This document shows, in pieces, positions 14,250 through 22,422 of a DNA stretch of 64,000 nucleotides; the stretch's first letter is position 1, and each line of letters opens with the position of its first letter. The notes beneath the pieces are model-generated. The model worked only from the letters and a program-made list of their open reading frames with translations, searched no databases and had not been told where the DNA came from. This stretch comes from Verrucomicrobiota bacterium (GTDB lineage: Bacteria > Verrucomicrobiota > Verrucomicrobiia > Opitutales > UBA953), in contig BJHS01000001.1 in assembly GCA_014193315.1 (NCBI GenBank), positions 186,001 to 250,000 on the forward strand. The letters run 5' to 3'. The position numbers and the translations under genes are program-made.

Positions 14250-16507
14250 TGCCCGATCTCTTCGGTGAAATCGAACCCGGCGTCGCCGAGGTGGTCCCGT
14301 TTGACGGCGGGGCCCGGGCCTACTCGTACTCCGTCCCCGCGGCCTTGAAGGACACCTTGCAGGTCGGCCAGCTCGTCCGCGTGCCGCTCGGGGGCCGCGT
14401 CAGCCTCGGCGTCGTCTGGCGCTACCCCGCTGAGCCGCCCCCCGCCGCAAAACTTCGGAGCATCATCGTGCTCGAGCACGAGCAGCCCGTCATGACCCCG
14501 GACTGCTGTAAACTCGCCGAATGGATGGCTGGCTACTACGGCTGTGGACTCAACTCCGTGCTGGAGACCGTCCTCCCCGCCGCCGTCCGCAAAGGCGTCC
14601 GCCCCGTCCTCCGCCGGCTCTTGACCTTAGTCGCGCTGCCCGAGCCCGAGGCCTTGGAGAAACTCCGCCGTAAAGCCCCGCGGCAGGCCCAGGTCTTGGA
14701 TTACCTCGCCGGCCAAAAGGAACCGGCCGATCGGGCTAAGATGGTCGAAGGCCTCGGCGTGGCGCAGCCTGCTGTCGATGCCTTGATCAAGTCCGGGGTG
14801 GTCAAGGAGGACGCCAGCGTGCTTTGGCGAGTGGCCTATGACGACCCTTACGCCGAGGGTGAGACCGTCGCCGCCCGGGGGCACGACCTCAACCCCGAGC
14901 AGCTCGCCGCGGTGGCCTCCGTGGCCGAGACCCTGGATAGCAAGGTCTTTCGGGCGCACCTGTTGCACGGGGTCACCGGCTCCGGCAAGACCGAGGTCTA
15001 CGTGGCCCTGATCCGCAAGGTCGTGGCCGAAGGCGGCTCCGCGATCTTTCTCGTCCCCGAAGTCGCCCTCACGCCGCAGACCGTCGGCCGGCTTCGCTCC
15101 CGCTTGGCCGACCTCGGCGCCAAAGTCGTCGTGTGGCACAGCCACCTTTCCGCCGGTGAACGTTTCGATGCGTGGATGGCGATGTCGCTGGGGCAGGCGA
15201 GGGTGGTGGTCGGCGCCCGGTCCGCGGTCTTCGCGCCCTTACCGAACCTCCGGCTCATCGTCGTCGACGAGGAGCACGAGCCTTCCTTCAAGCAGGGCGA
15301 GACGCCCATGTACCACGGCCGCGATGTCGCGGTGATGCGGGCCTCGCTCCTCGGTATCCCTTGCGTGCTCGGCTCCGCCACCCCGTCGCTCGAGTCGTGG
15401 AAGAACGCGCAGGCCGGGCGCTACACCCTCAACTCGATGCCCAAGCGCGTCGACGATCGGCCGATGCCCGCCTTCCGGATCGTGGACATGCGCCGCGAGG
15501 TGCTGCACCTTAAGGGCCAGCACCTCCTCTCGCGGGAGCTGACGGACGGCATCCGGGAGCGCCTCCAGCGCCGCGAGCAGTTGATTCTCTTCCTCAATCG
15601 CCGCGGGCATTCCCGTTCGCTCGTGTGCCCCGATTGCGGCGAAGCCGTCCAGTGCGGTCGCTGCAGCGTCTCGCTGACCTTGCACCGCACCGACGACACC
15701 GCCCGTTGCCACCTTTGCAACCACCAGGAGCGCGCCCCGGTCGTCTGCCCCAAGTGCCGCTCGACCAAGGTCCGGTGGAAGGGCTACGGCACCCAGAAAG
15801 TCGAGGAGACCATCGCCCACCTTTTCCCGCGGGCCAAGGTCGCCCGGATCGACGCCGACACCATGTCCAAGAAGGACCGCTTCCGCCAAGTGCTCTCGGA
15901 CTTCCGCGCGGGCAAGTACGACATACTCCTCGGGACGCAGATGATCGCCAAGGGGCTGGACTTCCCGCGCGTCACGCTCGTCGGCATCATCGACGCCGAC
16001 CTTTCCCTGCAGCTCCCCGATTTTCGCGCGGCCGAACGGACTTTCCAGCTGCTCACGCAGGTCGCCGGCCGCGCCGGCCGCGGCGACCTCGAGGGCGTGG
16101 TGGTTGTGCAGAGTTTCCAGCCGGCCACGGACCCGATTCAGTTCGCCAAGCGCCTCGACTTCGAAGGCTTTGCCGCCGCCGAGATGGAGCGTCGCGCCGA
16201 ATTTGGCTACCCGCCGGACCGGCACCTGATCCGGCACGTGTTCCGGGGACGCAACGCGGAGAAGGTCAATTTCGTCGCCGACGCCTGGGTCAAGGAACTC
16301 GAACGCCTGCATCCCGGTATCGCGGAGGTCCGCGGCCCCGCCCCGTGCCCATTTGAGAAGGTCCAGGACCAGCATCGCGTCCATGTCTGGTACCTCGTGA
16401 CCGGCGTGCGGTCTTTCCTCGCCGCCCTTTTGCCGCTCCGGACCAAGGTGCTCCGGGACGAGGACGTCATCGACGTCATCGACGTCGACGCCCAGGATTG
16501 CGCCTAG
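14249..16507 (+). CDS. priA: Primosomal protein N', replication restart helicase
   Basis: PriA recognises stalled forks and reloads the replicative helicase. The 752 residues include the N-terminal DNA-binding region (AYSYSVPAALKD, VPLGGRVSLGVVW), a Walker A (GVTGSGKTEVY, about 244), the DEEH box (VDEEHEPSFKQ) and GSATPSLES. A zinc-binding insert has eight Cys (CPDCGEAVQC, CSVSL, CHLCN, CPKC). Helicase motifs V and VI follow (GTQMIAKGLDFP, LTQVAGRAGRG). The start is GTG at 14249, with the conserved N-terminus immediately after it. It converges on corA across a 7-bp repeat array. Confidence 0.96.
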   Translation: MPDLFGEIEPGVAEVVPFDGGARAYSYSVPAALKDTLQVGQLVRVPLGGRVSLGVVWRYPAEPPPAAKLRSIIVLEHEQPVMTPDCCKLAEWMAGYYGCGLNSVLETVLPAAVRKGVRPVLRRLLTLVALPEPEALEKLRRKAPRQAQVLDYLAGQKEPADRAKMVEGLGVAQPAVDALIKSGVVKEDASVLWRVAYDDPYAEGETVAARGHDLNPEQLAAVASVAETLDSKVFRAHLLHGVTGSGKTEVYVALIRKVVAEGGSAIFLVPEVALTPQTVGRLRSRLADLGAKVVVWHSHLSAGERFDAWMAMSLGQARVVVGARSAVFAPLPNLRLIVVDEEHEPSFKQGETPMYHGRDVAVMRASLLGIPCVLGSATPSLESWKNAQAGRYTLNSMPKRVDDRPMPAFRIVDMRREVLHLKGQHLLSRELTDGIRERLQRREQLILFLNRRGHSRSLVCPDCGEAVQCGRCSVSLTLHRTDDTARCHLCNHQERAPVVCPKCRSTKVRWKGYGTQKVEETIAHLFPRAKVARIDADTMSKKDRFRQVLSDFRAGKYDILLGTQMIAKGLDFPRVTLVGIIDADLSLQLPDFRAAERTFQLLTQVAGRAGRGDLEGVVVVQSFQPATDPIQFAKRLDFEGFAAAEMERRAEFGYPPDRHLIRHVFRGRNAEKVNFVADAWVKELERLHPGIAEVRGPAPCPFEKVQDQHRVHVWYLVTGVRSFLAALLPLRTKVLRDEDVIDVIDVDAQDCA

Positions 16508-16522
16508 GGAGCGGAAGAGCCG

Positions 16523-16656
16523 CTGTGTACTGAGTCCGGAGTGCGGATTACAGAGGGGCGTGACGCGCCTGGCACCGGGTCTCCTTAGCCTCCAGTTCCG
16601 TACTCATCACTCAGAACTCAGTACTCAGTACTCCATACTCTGAACGCAGTACTCCA
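16523..16656. repeat. Inverted pair of degenerate 7-bp tandem arrays (TACTCAG/TACTCCA type)
   Basis: The left arm 16523-16557 is five loose 7-mers (CTGTGTA, CTGAGTC, CGGAGTG, CGGATTA, CAGAGGG). The right arm 16601-16656 is eight 7-mers (TACTCAT, CACTCAG, AACTCAG, TACTCAG, TACTCCA, TACTCTG, AACGCAG, TACTCCA). It occupies nearly all of the gap between the converging priA and corA genes. The right arm is tidier than the left. Confidence 0.82.
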
Positions 16657-16676
16657 TCTCCCGCCTCTTTACTGCC

Positions 16677-17870
16677 TCACCACCACCGCATGCGCTTCAT
16701 CCAGAGGATGATGAGGGCCGCGATGACAGCCATCGAGCCGATGGCGAAGAAGTAACCATATTTCTCGCCCCACTCGGTGTGGATCTCGGGCATGAAGTGA
16801 AAATTCATGCCCCAGAGGCCGACCAGGAAGGTCAGCGGGATGAAGACCGAGGACATCACCGTCAGTACGCGGATCACCTCGCTGGTCTTCCGCTCCTGCT
16901 GCGTGTGGTGGTATTCCTGCAGGTCTTGGAGGATGGTCCGGGCATGTTCGATGCGGTCGGCGGCCCGGATCGAATGGTCGTAGAGGTCGCGCAGGAAGAT
17001 ATCGAGCGAGGTGGGCAGCAGGGCATGCTCGTAGTGCTCCAAGACGCTGACCATGTCCTTGAGCGGCTGGGCGAGCCGGCTGAGGCGCACCACGATGCGC
17101 TTGAGCCGATAGACCTCGTTGAGATCCCAGTCATCGGTGCCCTTCAGGATGGAGTCTTCGAGCTCCGTGATGGCATCCTCGATCTCCTCGGTCTGGACCA
17201 GCAGTCGGTCGACCAAAGTATCCAAGAGCGAGTAAACGAGGTAGCCGGAGCCCCACCGGCGGATATGGCCTTTGTTCTCCGTCAGGCGCTTTTCGATGGC
17301 AGCGAAGACGGGTTCATCATTTTCATGGAAGGAGATGACCCAGTTCTGGTCGGCAATGATGGAAATCTGTTGGCCCTTGGGGGTGTGTTCCTCGACCCCG
17401 AGGCGGACGGACCGGGCGATGGCCAGGATCTTGTCCCCGTGCTCTTCAAACTTGGGCCGGGAGGTGTTAGTCAGGACGTCTTCCTGCGCCAGCATCGGGA
17501 TGTCGAAGAAGGCGCCGACGATGTGGACAATCTGCGGGTCGGTGATGCCGAGGACTTGGATCCAGACCATGCCACCCCGACCAGCGTAGCGCCCGACGGC
17601 GTCCAACTCGGCGAACTCCTCCACCTTGCAACCGGCCTCGTCGTAGGAATAGACCCGGAACTTGGTCGGGACATTGGACTCGAAGGGGGAGGCGGCCGGC
17701 AATTGGCCTGGGGCGCGGCCGATCTCCGTATCCTCAAAGGCCGCCTCACCCGGCAGGGGGACGGCGTCGGCCTTCAGCCCGAGCCGGCGGCGCAGGTCCT
17801 CCAGGCGACGCTGGATGAAGGCCCGGGCTCGGGCCTTGTCCGATTCGCGCTTTTCCTGATGCCGGCTCAT
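16677..17870 (-). CDS. corA: CorA-type magnesium/cobalt transporter
   Basis: Pentameric inner-membrane divalent cation channel. The 397 residues from ATG 17870 (MSRHQEKRESDKARARAF) comprise an Arg/Lys-rich N-terminal helix, a large cytoplasmic alpha/beta domain with YDEAGCKVEEFAEL and ITDPQIVHIVGAFFDIP, long helices (about 230-330), and two C-terminal membrane segments with the diagnostic GMN pore motif at about 354-356 (LVGLWGMNFHFMPE). The very C-terminus is basic and aromatic (KRMRWW). The frame is open further upstream but lacks conservation there. Likely transcribed alone. Confidence 0.95.
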   Translation of the reverse strand: MSRHQEKRESDKARARAFIQRRLEDLRRRLGLKADAVPLPGEAAFEDTEIGRAPGQLPAASPFESNVPTKFRVYSYDEAGCKVEEFAELDAVGRYAGRGGMVWIQVLGITDPQIVHIVGAFFDIPMLAQEDVLTNTSRPKFEEHGDKILAIARSVRLGVEEHTPKGQQISIIADQNWVISFHENDEPVFAAIEKRLTENKGHIRRWGSGYLVYSLLDTLVDRLLVQTEEIEDAITELEDSILKGTDDWDLNEVYRLKRIVVRLSRLAQPLKDMVSVLEHYEHALLPTSLDIFLRDLYDHSIRAADRIEHARTILQDLQEYHHTQQERKTSEVIRVLTVMSSVFIPLTFLVGLWGMNFHFMPEIHTEWGEKYGYFFAIGSMAVIAALIILWMKRMRWW

Positions 17871-17925
17871 GCCCCTCAGTTTTAGGAAGAGCCGGCCGTT
17901 GTCAACGGAGACGCTGATCCTCGGC

Positions 17926-18291
17926 CTAGGCCGCGGTCTTGCGCCGGCTCTTGCTGTTGCGCCGCCCACTACGACCAATCCCGAGGGTCTCCATCTTGCC
18001 CTGATGCACTTTCTGAAATAGGTTGTTCGAATTGGTCACCCCGAGGCAGTAAAGCGCGGCCGCCACTTGTTCGACGTCGTCCGGCTTGACCAAGCCGGCG
18101 TTGCCCAGCCATTCCGCGAGGGCGAGGTGGAAATTGGCGGGGCTGATGTCCATCTTGTCGCCGCCGTGGGTCAGCCAGACCTGGGCCCGCACTTCCATGG
18201 TGCAGTTCCCTTTCTTGAGACAGATATCCAGGACTTTCTGCAGGGTCTGCTTGCAGGGGGCGACGGGCTTGATCGACGGAATCTCGGACAT
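17926..18291 (-). CDS. Small hypothetical protein with basic tail
   Basis: 121 residues starting MSEIPSIKPVAPCKQTLQKVL. I do not recognise a family. It has a helical N-terminal part (QKVLDICLKKGNCTMEV), a middle that looks like a small winged or helical fold (SPANFHLALAEWLGNAGLVKPDD) and a strongly basic Ser/Arg/Lys tail (GRSGRRNSKSRRKTAA) that could bind nucleic acid. Three Cys are present (positions 13, 24 and one near 86), not in a zinc pattern. It lies downstream of tRNA-Val on the same strand, behind an AT-rich 128-bp leader. No frame disruption is seen. Confidence 0.65.
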   Translation of the reverse strand: MSEIPSIKPVAPCKQTLQKVLDICLKKGNCTMEVRAQVWLTHGGDKMDISPANFHLALAEWLGNAGLVKPDDVEQVAAALYCLGVTNSNNLFQKVHQGKMETLGIGRSGRRNSKSRRKTAA

Positions 18292-18419
18292 GACGGAGGC
18301 GAGGGAGAGGGGGCGGGATGGTCGCGGGGAAGTTAGTAATTCGACAGTATACCGTGAACAACCAGCTACGTACTGTCAGTAAGTATTATAATACTATAGG
18401 AGGTGGCTGCCGACCCCGG
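18292..18419 (-). promoter_or_regulatory. AT-rich control region between tRNA-Val and the small hypothetical gene
   Basis: This is one of few AT-rich patches here. It contains a perfect 14-bp palindrome AGTATTATAATACT (18382-18395), which presents a TATAAT -10 box in both orientations. Inverted half-sites ACAGTA (18344-18349) and TACTGT (18371-18376) could be an operator. No convincing -35 box was found at the right distance, so the promoter call is tentative. Confidence 0.4.
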
Positions 18420-18496
18420 TGGTGGTCGCGACAGGACTTGAACCTGTGACTTCAGCAATGTGAATGCTGCGCTCTAACCAACTGAGCTACGCGACC
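18420..18496 (-). tRNA. tRNA-Val (anticodon CAC), CCA encoded
   Basis: Reading the minus strand gives a full cloverleaf: acceptor GGTCGCG pairing with CGCGACC, D-arm GCTC/GAGC, anticodon stem CAGCA/TGCTG with loop TTCACAT (anticodon CAC, reading GTG), T-arm ACAGG/CCTGT with loop TTCAAGT, discriminator A and an encoded CCA. It is 77 nt including CCA. No other tRNA is adjacent. Confidence 0.96.
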
Positions 18497-18608
18497 GCTA
18501 CCGGGCCTTCCTAGATGGCTGGGCGGGGCGGGGCGGGCAAGACTGAATTGGCCCGCGCCGACCCACCCGACGGCTTGCAACGGCCCGGCGAGCCTCAATC
18601 TTAAGAGG

Positions 18609-18977
18609 ATGGATACCGCCGCAAGCCCTGCCACCCCCCGGGTGGCCGATGAGCGCCTCCTCCGGTTGACCCCGGCGGCCGGCGGCAAGGTCCTCGCCTT
18701 GGCCGCCCGCGAAGCCCAGGGCGGTTTCCTCCGGGTGGCGATCACGGGGGGCGGGTGCAACGGCCTTGCCTATAAAATGCGTTTTGTCGGTGCACCCAAG
18801 GCCGGGGATATCTTGGTCCGCACCGCGGGCGTCGAGGCCCTCGTCGATTCGAAATCCGCGCTCTACCTTCGCGGCACCCACTTGGATTATTCCGACAAGA
18901 TGATCGGCGGCGGCTTCAAATTCTCCAATCCCAACGCCAAGGCCAGCTGTTCGTGTGGGGAGAGCTTTTCGCTCTAG
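18609..18977 (+). CDS. A-type iron-sulfur carrier protein (IscA/ErpA/SufA family)
   Basis: Delivers Fe-S clusters from the assembly scaffold to apo-proteins in the cytoplasm. The 122 residues carry the three conserved cysteines: C50 in GGGCNGLAY and the C114-x-C116 pair in ASCSCGESF. Blocks VDSKSALYLRGTHLDY and GFKFSNPNA are standard for the family. The first 18 residues (MDTAASPATPRVADERLL) are extra, and the true start could be a little downstream. It is divergent from tRNA-Val. No isc or suf neighbour is present, so which system it serves is open. Its stop codon is inside a 12-bp hairpin. Confidence 0.92.
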   Translation: MDTAASPATPRVADERLLRLTPAAGGKVLALAAREAQGGFLRVAITGGGCNGLAYKMRFVGAPKAGDILVRTAGVEALVDSKSALYLRGTHLDYSDKMIGGGFKFSNPNAKASCSCGESFSL

Positions 18978-18994
18978 TCTGCGACTAGAGCGAA
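18968..18994 (+). terminator. 12-bp hairpin spanning the stop codon of the A-type carrier gene
   Basis: TTCGCTCTAGTC, loop TGC, GACTAGAGCGAA form a perfect 12-bp stem. The TAG stop (18975-18977) is within the 5' strand of the stem. No T-run follows; instead the GGGCTA array starts at the next base. It may be a processing or protective hairpin rather than a classical terminator. Confidence 0.6.
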
Positions 18995-19060
18995 GGGCTA
19001 GGGCTCGGGACAGGGCCAGGTGATTTGTCCGAGTTAGGGGCGGTACCTCGTGCTGCCCTC
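18995..19060. repeat. Single 6-bp array (GGGCTA type) plus a degenerate TAGGGRCAGCAC hairpin
   Basis: 18995-19018 reads GGGCTA, GGGCTC, GGGACA, GGGCCA, the same unit as at 24726 and 30720. No facing C-rich arm is visible before tgt. At 19034-19060 a weaker hairpin (TAGGGGCGGTAC, CTC, GTGCTGCCCTC) resembles the compact hairpins at 31613 and 43911 with two mismatches. Confidence 0.6.
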
Positions 19061-19101
19061 GTTGGCTGTTTCGGCCGCCATGCGGCGAACGCGGACCGCC
19101 T

Positions 19102-20244
19102 TCAGTCCACCGGAATCTCGTCCTTGGCGCCGGCTTCGTAACGTTCGCACCAGGCCTTGGACCAGGAGGCGAAGTCGCCCGCGGCGATGTGCGCGTGGGC
19201 CTGGGCCATGAGGTCCTGCAGGAAGTGGATGTTATGCAAAGCGAGCAACGTGCCGCCGAGCTGCTCTCCGGCGTGGTGCAGGTGGCGCAGGTAGGCGCGG
19301 GAGAAGTGGCGGCAGGTGTAGTTGTCCATGCCGTCGACCAACGGACGATGGTCCTCGCGGTAGCGCAGGTGCTTCACGCTGATCGGGCCGTCGGGCGTGA
19401 ACGCGCCGCCGTGGCGACCGATGCGGGTCGGCATCGTGCAGTCGAACATATCAGCACCGAGCGCGACCATGCGGAGTAACTGGGGCGGCGTGCCGACGCC
19501 CATGACATAGCGGGGCTTGTTCTTCGGCAGCAACGGCGCGACGAGGCCGACCTGATGGAGCATGTGTTCCTCGGGCTCGCCGACGCTCACGCCGCCGATG
19601 GCGTGGCCGGGAAAATCGAGTCCGCCGAGTTCTTCGGCGCAGCGGATACGCAGGTCGTCATAGACCGACCCCTGGTTGATGCAGAAGAGGTGACGTCCCG
19701 AGGCGAGGAAGCCGCGGTCCTTCGCCAGCTGGAGCATCTCCTTGGCCCAGCGGATGGAGCGGTTCACGGCGACTTCGCACGCAGCGCGCTCGCAAGGGTA
19801 GGGCGGGCATTCGTCGAGCACCATCGCGATGTCGGACCCGAGCGCGTCTTGGATGTCGAAGCAGTCCTTCACGTCGAGGAACAGCTTGTTGCCGTCGAGA
19901 TGGGAGCTGAAATGAATACCCTCGTCGGTGATCGTCCGGAGCTTTGCCAGCGAGAAGACCTGGAAGCCGCCGCTATCGGTCAGGATTGGCTTGTCCCAGT
20001 GCATGAACTGATGGAGACCGCCGGCGGCGCGGACGATTTCGCGGCCCGGGCGGAGGTTCAGGTGGTAGGTGTTGCTGAGCAGGATCTGGGCGCCCGTCTC
20101 GGCGACCTGCTGGGGAGAGAGGCCCTTGACCGTGGCCTGGGTGCCGACCGGCATGAAGACCGGCGTGCGGACCTCCCCGTGGGGGGTCTTCAGGACGCCG
20201 AGACGCGCGGCCGTCGTCGTATCGGTCTTAAGCAGGGTGAACAC
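19102..20244 (-). CDS. tgt: Queuine/preQ1 tRNA-ribosyltransferase with incomplete zinc site
   Basis: Exchanges guanine 34 of GUN-anticodon tRNAs for preQ1 in queuosine synthesis. The 380 residues are full length, with the general acid Asp in ILTDSGGFQVFSLAK (D90), the nucleophile Asp in ADMFDCTMPTRIGRHG (D268) and a bacterial GGVSVGEP block. The structural zinc site is usually C-x-C-x2-C with His 26 residues on. Here the three Cys positions read M306, N308 and C311 (GMDNYTC), with H337 kept at the exact spacing, so two of four ligands are missing. Activity without zinc is uncertain. QueF of the same pathway is at 53364. Confidence 0.93.
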   Translation of the reverse strand: MFTLLKTDTTTAARLGVLKTPHGEVRTPVFMPVGTQATVKGLSPQQVAETGAQILLSNTYHLNLRPGREIVRAAGGLHQFMHWDKPILTDSGGFQVFSLAKLRTITDEGIHFSSHLDGNKLFLDVKDCFDIQDALGSDIAMVLDECPPYPCERAACEVAVNRSIRWAKEMLQLAKDRGFLASGRHLFCINQGSVYDDLRIRCAEELGGLDFPGHAIGGVSVGEPEEHMLHQVGLVAPLLPKNKPRYVMGVGTPPQLLRMVALGADMFDCTMPTRIGRHGGAFTPDGPISVKHLRYREDHRPLVDGMDNYTCRHFSRAYLRHLHHAGEQLGGTLLALHNIHFLQDLMAQAHAHIAAGDFASWSKAWCERYEAGAKDEIPVD

Positions 20245-20299
20245 ACCGGAAAACTAGGGGGTAGGTCGGTAATGTGACAACAAGAGAAGACGGCTGCGT

Positions 20300-20399
20300 G
20301 GAGGACTGAATGGAGGACTGCGTTGAGGTCTGAATTGAGAGCATGACAGTCAGGATTGGCCCAGTGCTTTCATCCATTCAGCCCTCCATCCAGTCCTCT
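20300..20399. repeat. Inverted pair of degenerate 12-bp tandem arrays (GGAGGACTGAAT type)
   Basis: Left arm 20300-20335: three 12-mers (GGAGGACTGAAT, GGAGGACTGCGT, TGAGGTCTGAAT). Right arm 20376-20399: two complementary 12-mers (ATTCAGCCCTCC, ATCCAGTCCTCT). It is in the gap between the pyrC stop and the tgt start, both minus strand. This is the only 12-bp unit in the window. Confidence 0.8.
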
Positions 20400-20411
20400 T
20401 TTCATCCGTAC

Positions 20412-21758
20412 CTACCTAGCGTTCCCGTTGAAACTCAGTCTCATCCCCTTCGGGGCATCGGCGCGAATCGCGCCGTCCGCGAAGACGCAGACGCCGTTGA
20501 CGAACGTGCGCTCGATGGTGCTGCCAAAGGTGTGCCCTTCGAGGGGCGACCAGCCGCACTGGTAAAGGGTATTGCCGGGCTGGACCGTGTAAGGCTTGCG
20601 GGGGTCGACGACCACGAGGTCGGCCGCGTAGCCTTCGCGGAGGAAGCCGCGGCGTTCCACCCCGAAGAGGACCGCGGGCGCATGGCAGGCCCGTTCCACG
20701 GCGGTTTCGATCGAGAACGCACCCTGGGCGACGAGGTCGAGCAGCACCTGCAACGAGTGTTGCACGAGCGGCAGGCCCGACGGGGCCTTGAAGTAAGTCT
20801 GGCCCTTCTCCTCGCGGGTGTGGGGGGCGTGGTCGGTCGCGATGACGTCGATGACACCGGCGGCTACGGCGGCGCGGACGGCGGCGCGGTCGGCGGCCTT
20901 CTTAATCGCGGGGTTGCATTTGATCTGGTGTCCGAGGCGGGCGTAATCCTCCTCCGCGAACCAGAGGTGGTGCACGCAGGCCTCGGCGGTGAGGCGCTTG
21001 CCTTTGAGCGGGGCGGCGCTGAAGAGGGCGAGCTCCTTGGCGGTCGTGATGTGCAGGATGTGCAGACGCGCATCGTGTCGCTGGGCGAGTTCGGCGGCCA
21101 TCGAGGACGAGGCGTAGCAGGCCTCGGCATTCCGGATGCGCGGGTGTTCGCCGGCCGGCACGTTCTCGCCCCACTGCGCCTTGGCGGCGGCTTCAGCGGC
21201 CTTGATCATGGGCGTGTCCTCGCAGTGGGTGGCGATGAGGGCGGGGGCGTGGCGGAAGATACCTTCGAGCGTCGCGGTCTGGTCGACGAGCATGTCGCCG
21301 GTCGAGGAGCCCATGAAGACCTTGACCCCGCAGATCCGGCGGGGGTCCATGGCTTTCACGACCTCGAGGTTGGTGTTGGTCGCGCCGAGGAAGAAGGAGT
21401 AGTTGGCGACCGAAGTGGCCGCGCCGATGGCGTATTTCTTCTCGAGTTCCGCGAGCGTGACCGCCGGCGGGTTCGTATTCGGCATCTCCATGAACGACGT
21501 CACGCCACCCGCCACGGCCGCCCGCGCCTCGCTGGCGATGCAGGCCTTATGGGTGAGGCCGGGCTCGCGGAAGTGGACCTGGTCGTCGATCAAGCCCGGC
21601 AGCAGTAACTTGCCGGTCAGGTCATGCTCCTGGTCGAACTTGCGGTCGGAGGGCAGGGTGCCGATACGTTCGATCAAACCATCGCGCAGCAGCACATCCG
21701 CGACGAAACGGCGGCCTTCGTTGACGAGCTCGGCTTGGCGGAGGGCGACGGTGGCCAT
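20412..21758 (-). CDS. pyrC: Dihydroorotase
   Basis: Cyclises N-carbamoyl-aspartate to dihydroorotate in pyrimidine synthesis. The 448-residue protein is an amidohydrolase-superfamily TIM barrel: FREPGLTHK after the first strand, the metal-bridging Lys in GVKVFMGSS, His in IATHCED, His in LHILHITT, and the catalytic Asp in IATDHAPHT. The first metal motif is DDQVHF instead of the usual D.H.HF, so the first His of H-x-H is Gln. From memory, this variant is common in Bacteroidetes-type dihydroorotases, so it need not mean inactivity. The next plus-strand genes are unrelated. The start at 21758 fits the usual short N-terminus. Confidence 0.92.
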   Translation of the reverse strand: MATVALRQAELVNEGRRFVADVLLRDGLIERIGTLPSDRKFDQEHDLTGKLLLPGLIDDQVHFREPGLTHKACIASEARAAVAGGVTSFMEMPNTNPPAVTLAELEKKYAIGAATSVANYSFFLGATNTNLEVVKAMDPRRICGVKVFMGSSTGDMLVDQTATLEGIFRHAPALIATHCEDTPMIKAAEAAAKAQWGENVPAGEHPRIRNAEACYASSSMAAELAQRHDARLHILHITTAKELALFSAAPLKGKRLTAEACVHHLWFAEEDYARLGHQIKCNPAIKKAADRAAVRAAVAAGVIDVIATDHAPHTREEKGQTYFKAPSGLPLVQHSLQVLLDLVAQGAFSIETAVERACHAPAVLFGVERRGFLREGYAADLVVVDPRKPYTVQPGNTLYQCGWSPLEGHTFGSTIERTFVNGVCVFADGAIRADAPKGMRLSFNGNAR

Positions 21759-21813
21759 GCCGCCAGTCTCGCCCCTTGGGCCAGCGACCGCAAACGGGAA
21801 AAGCGCGTCCGGC

Positions 21814-22308
21814 TCAGACGCCGACCTTGACGATGTCCGAGAGGTCGGCCTTCTGCACGCCTTCCGGATTGATGTTCACGGCGGTGACGCGGAACTGGGC
21901 ACCCTTGCGATGGCTGAACTTCAGGACGAAATTGGTCACGCTGAGCTTCTCCTCAGGGAAGAGCTCGGCCTTACGCGCCACCATGGTCGTCACCAGTTCC
22001 TCGACCTGGGTCACGGTCGCGCCCGGGAGGGTGGCCAAGGTCTTCTTGGCGGCGGCGATCTTCTCTTCGCCTTCGATGGCGGCGTTCCAGATCAGGATGG
22101 CCACATTCATCGCACCCTTGGCGGCGGTGTGGTTGTTCCCGGCCTGCTCAAGAATCGGCTGGGAGTACTGGATCAGTTTGTCCGCGAAGGTCGGGCCCTT
22201 CGGCTTTTCGTCGATGGTCTGGGGCTTCGGGGCGGGGTCGAAGACTCGGCCGATGGGGCGGGGCTTGTTGGTGCCGAAGGCGCCGTGACGATTACGGGAG
22301 AAGGACAT
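21814..22308 (-). CDS. Hypothetical cytoplasmic protein
   Basis: 164 residues from ATG 22308 (MSFSRNRHGAFGTNKPRPIG). No family recognised. The N-terminal 45 residues are Pro-rich and probably disordered; the rest alternates helices (KLIQYSQPILEQAGN, AMNVAILIWNAAIEGEEK) with a C-terminal beta-rich end (VTNFVLKFSHRKGAQFRV). No Cys and no signal peptide. It lies 55 bp upstream of pyrC on the same strand, with no shared function apparent. The open frame continues much further upstream but overlaps the next plus-strand gene there. Confidence 0.7.
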   Translation of the reverse strand: MSFSRNRHGAFGTNKPRPIGRVFDPAPKPQTIDEKPKGPTFADKLIQYSQPILEQAGNNHTAAKGAMNVAILIWNAAIEGEEKIAAAKKTLATLPGATVTQVEELVTTMVARKAELFPEEKLSVTNFVLKFSHRKGAQFRVTAVNINPEGVQKADLSDIVKVGV

Positions 22309-22422
22309 GGCCGGGTGGGGTCTCCAAGGGAAGCCTGCTTCAGGCGGTCGGCAAGCCCTTTCACCTGCCGTCCCTTGACACCCCCTGCCAGCCCGCCAGC
22401 CTATCGCTGTCCCCCAATCACC

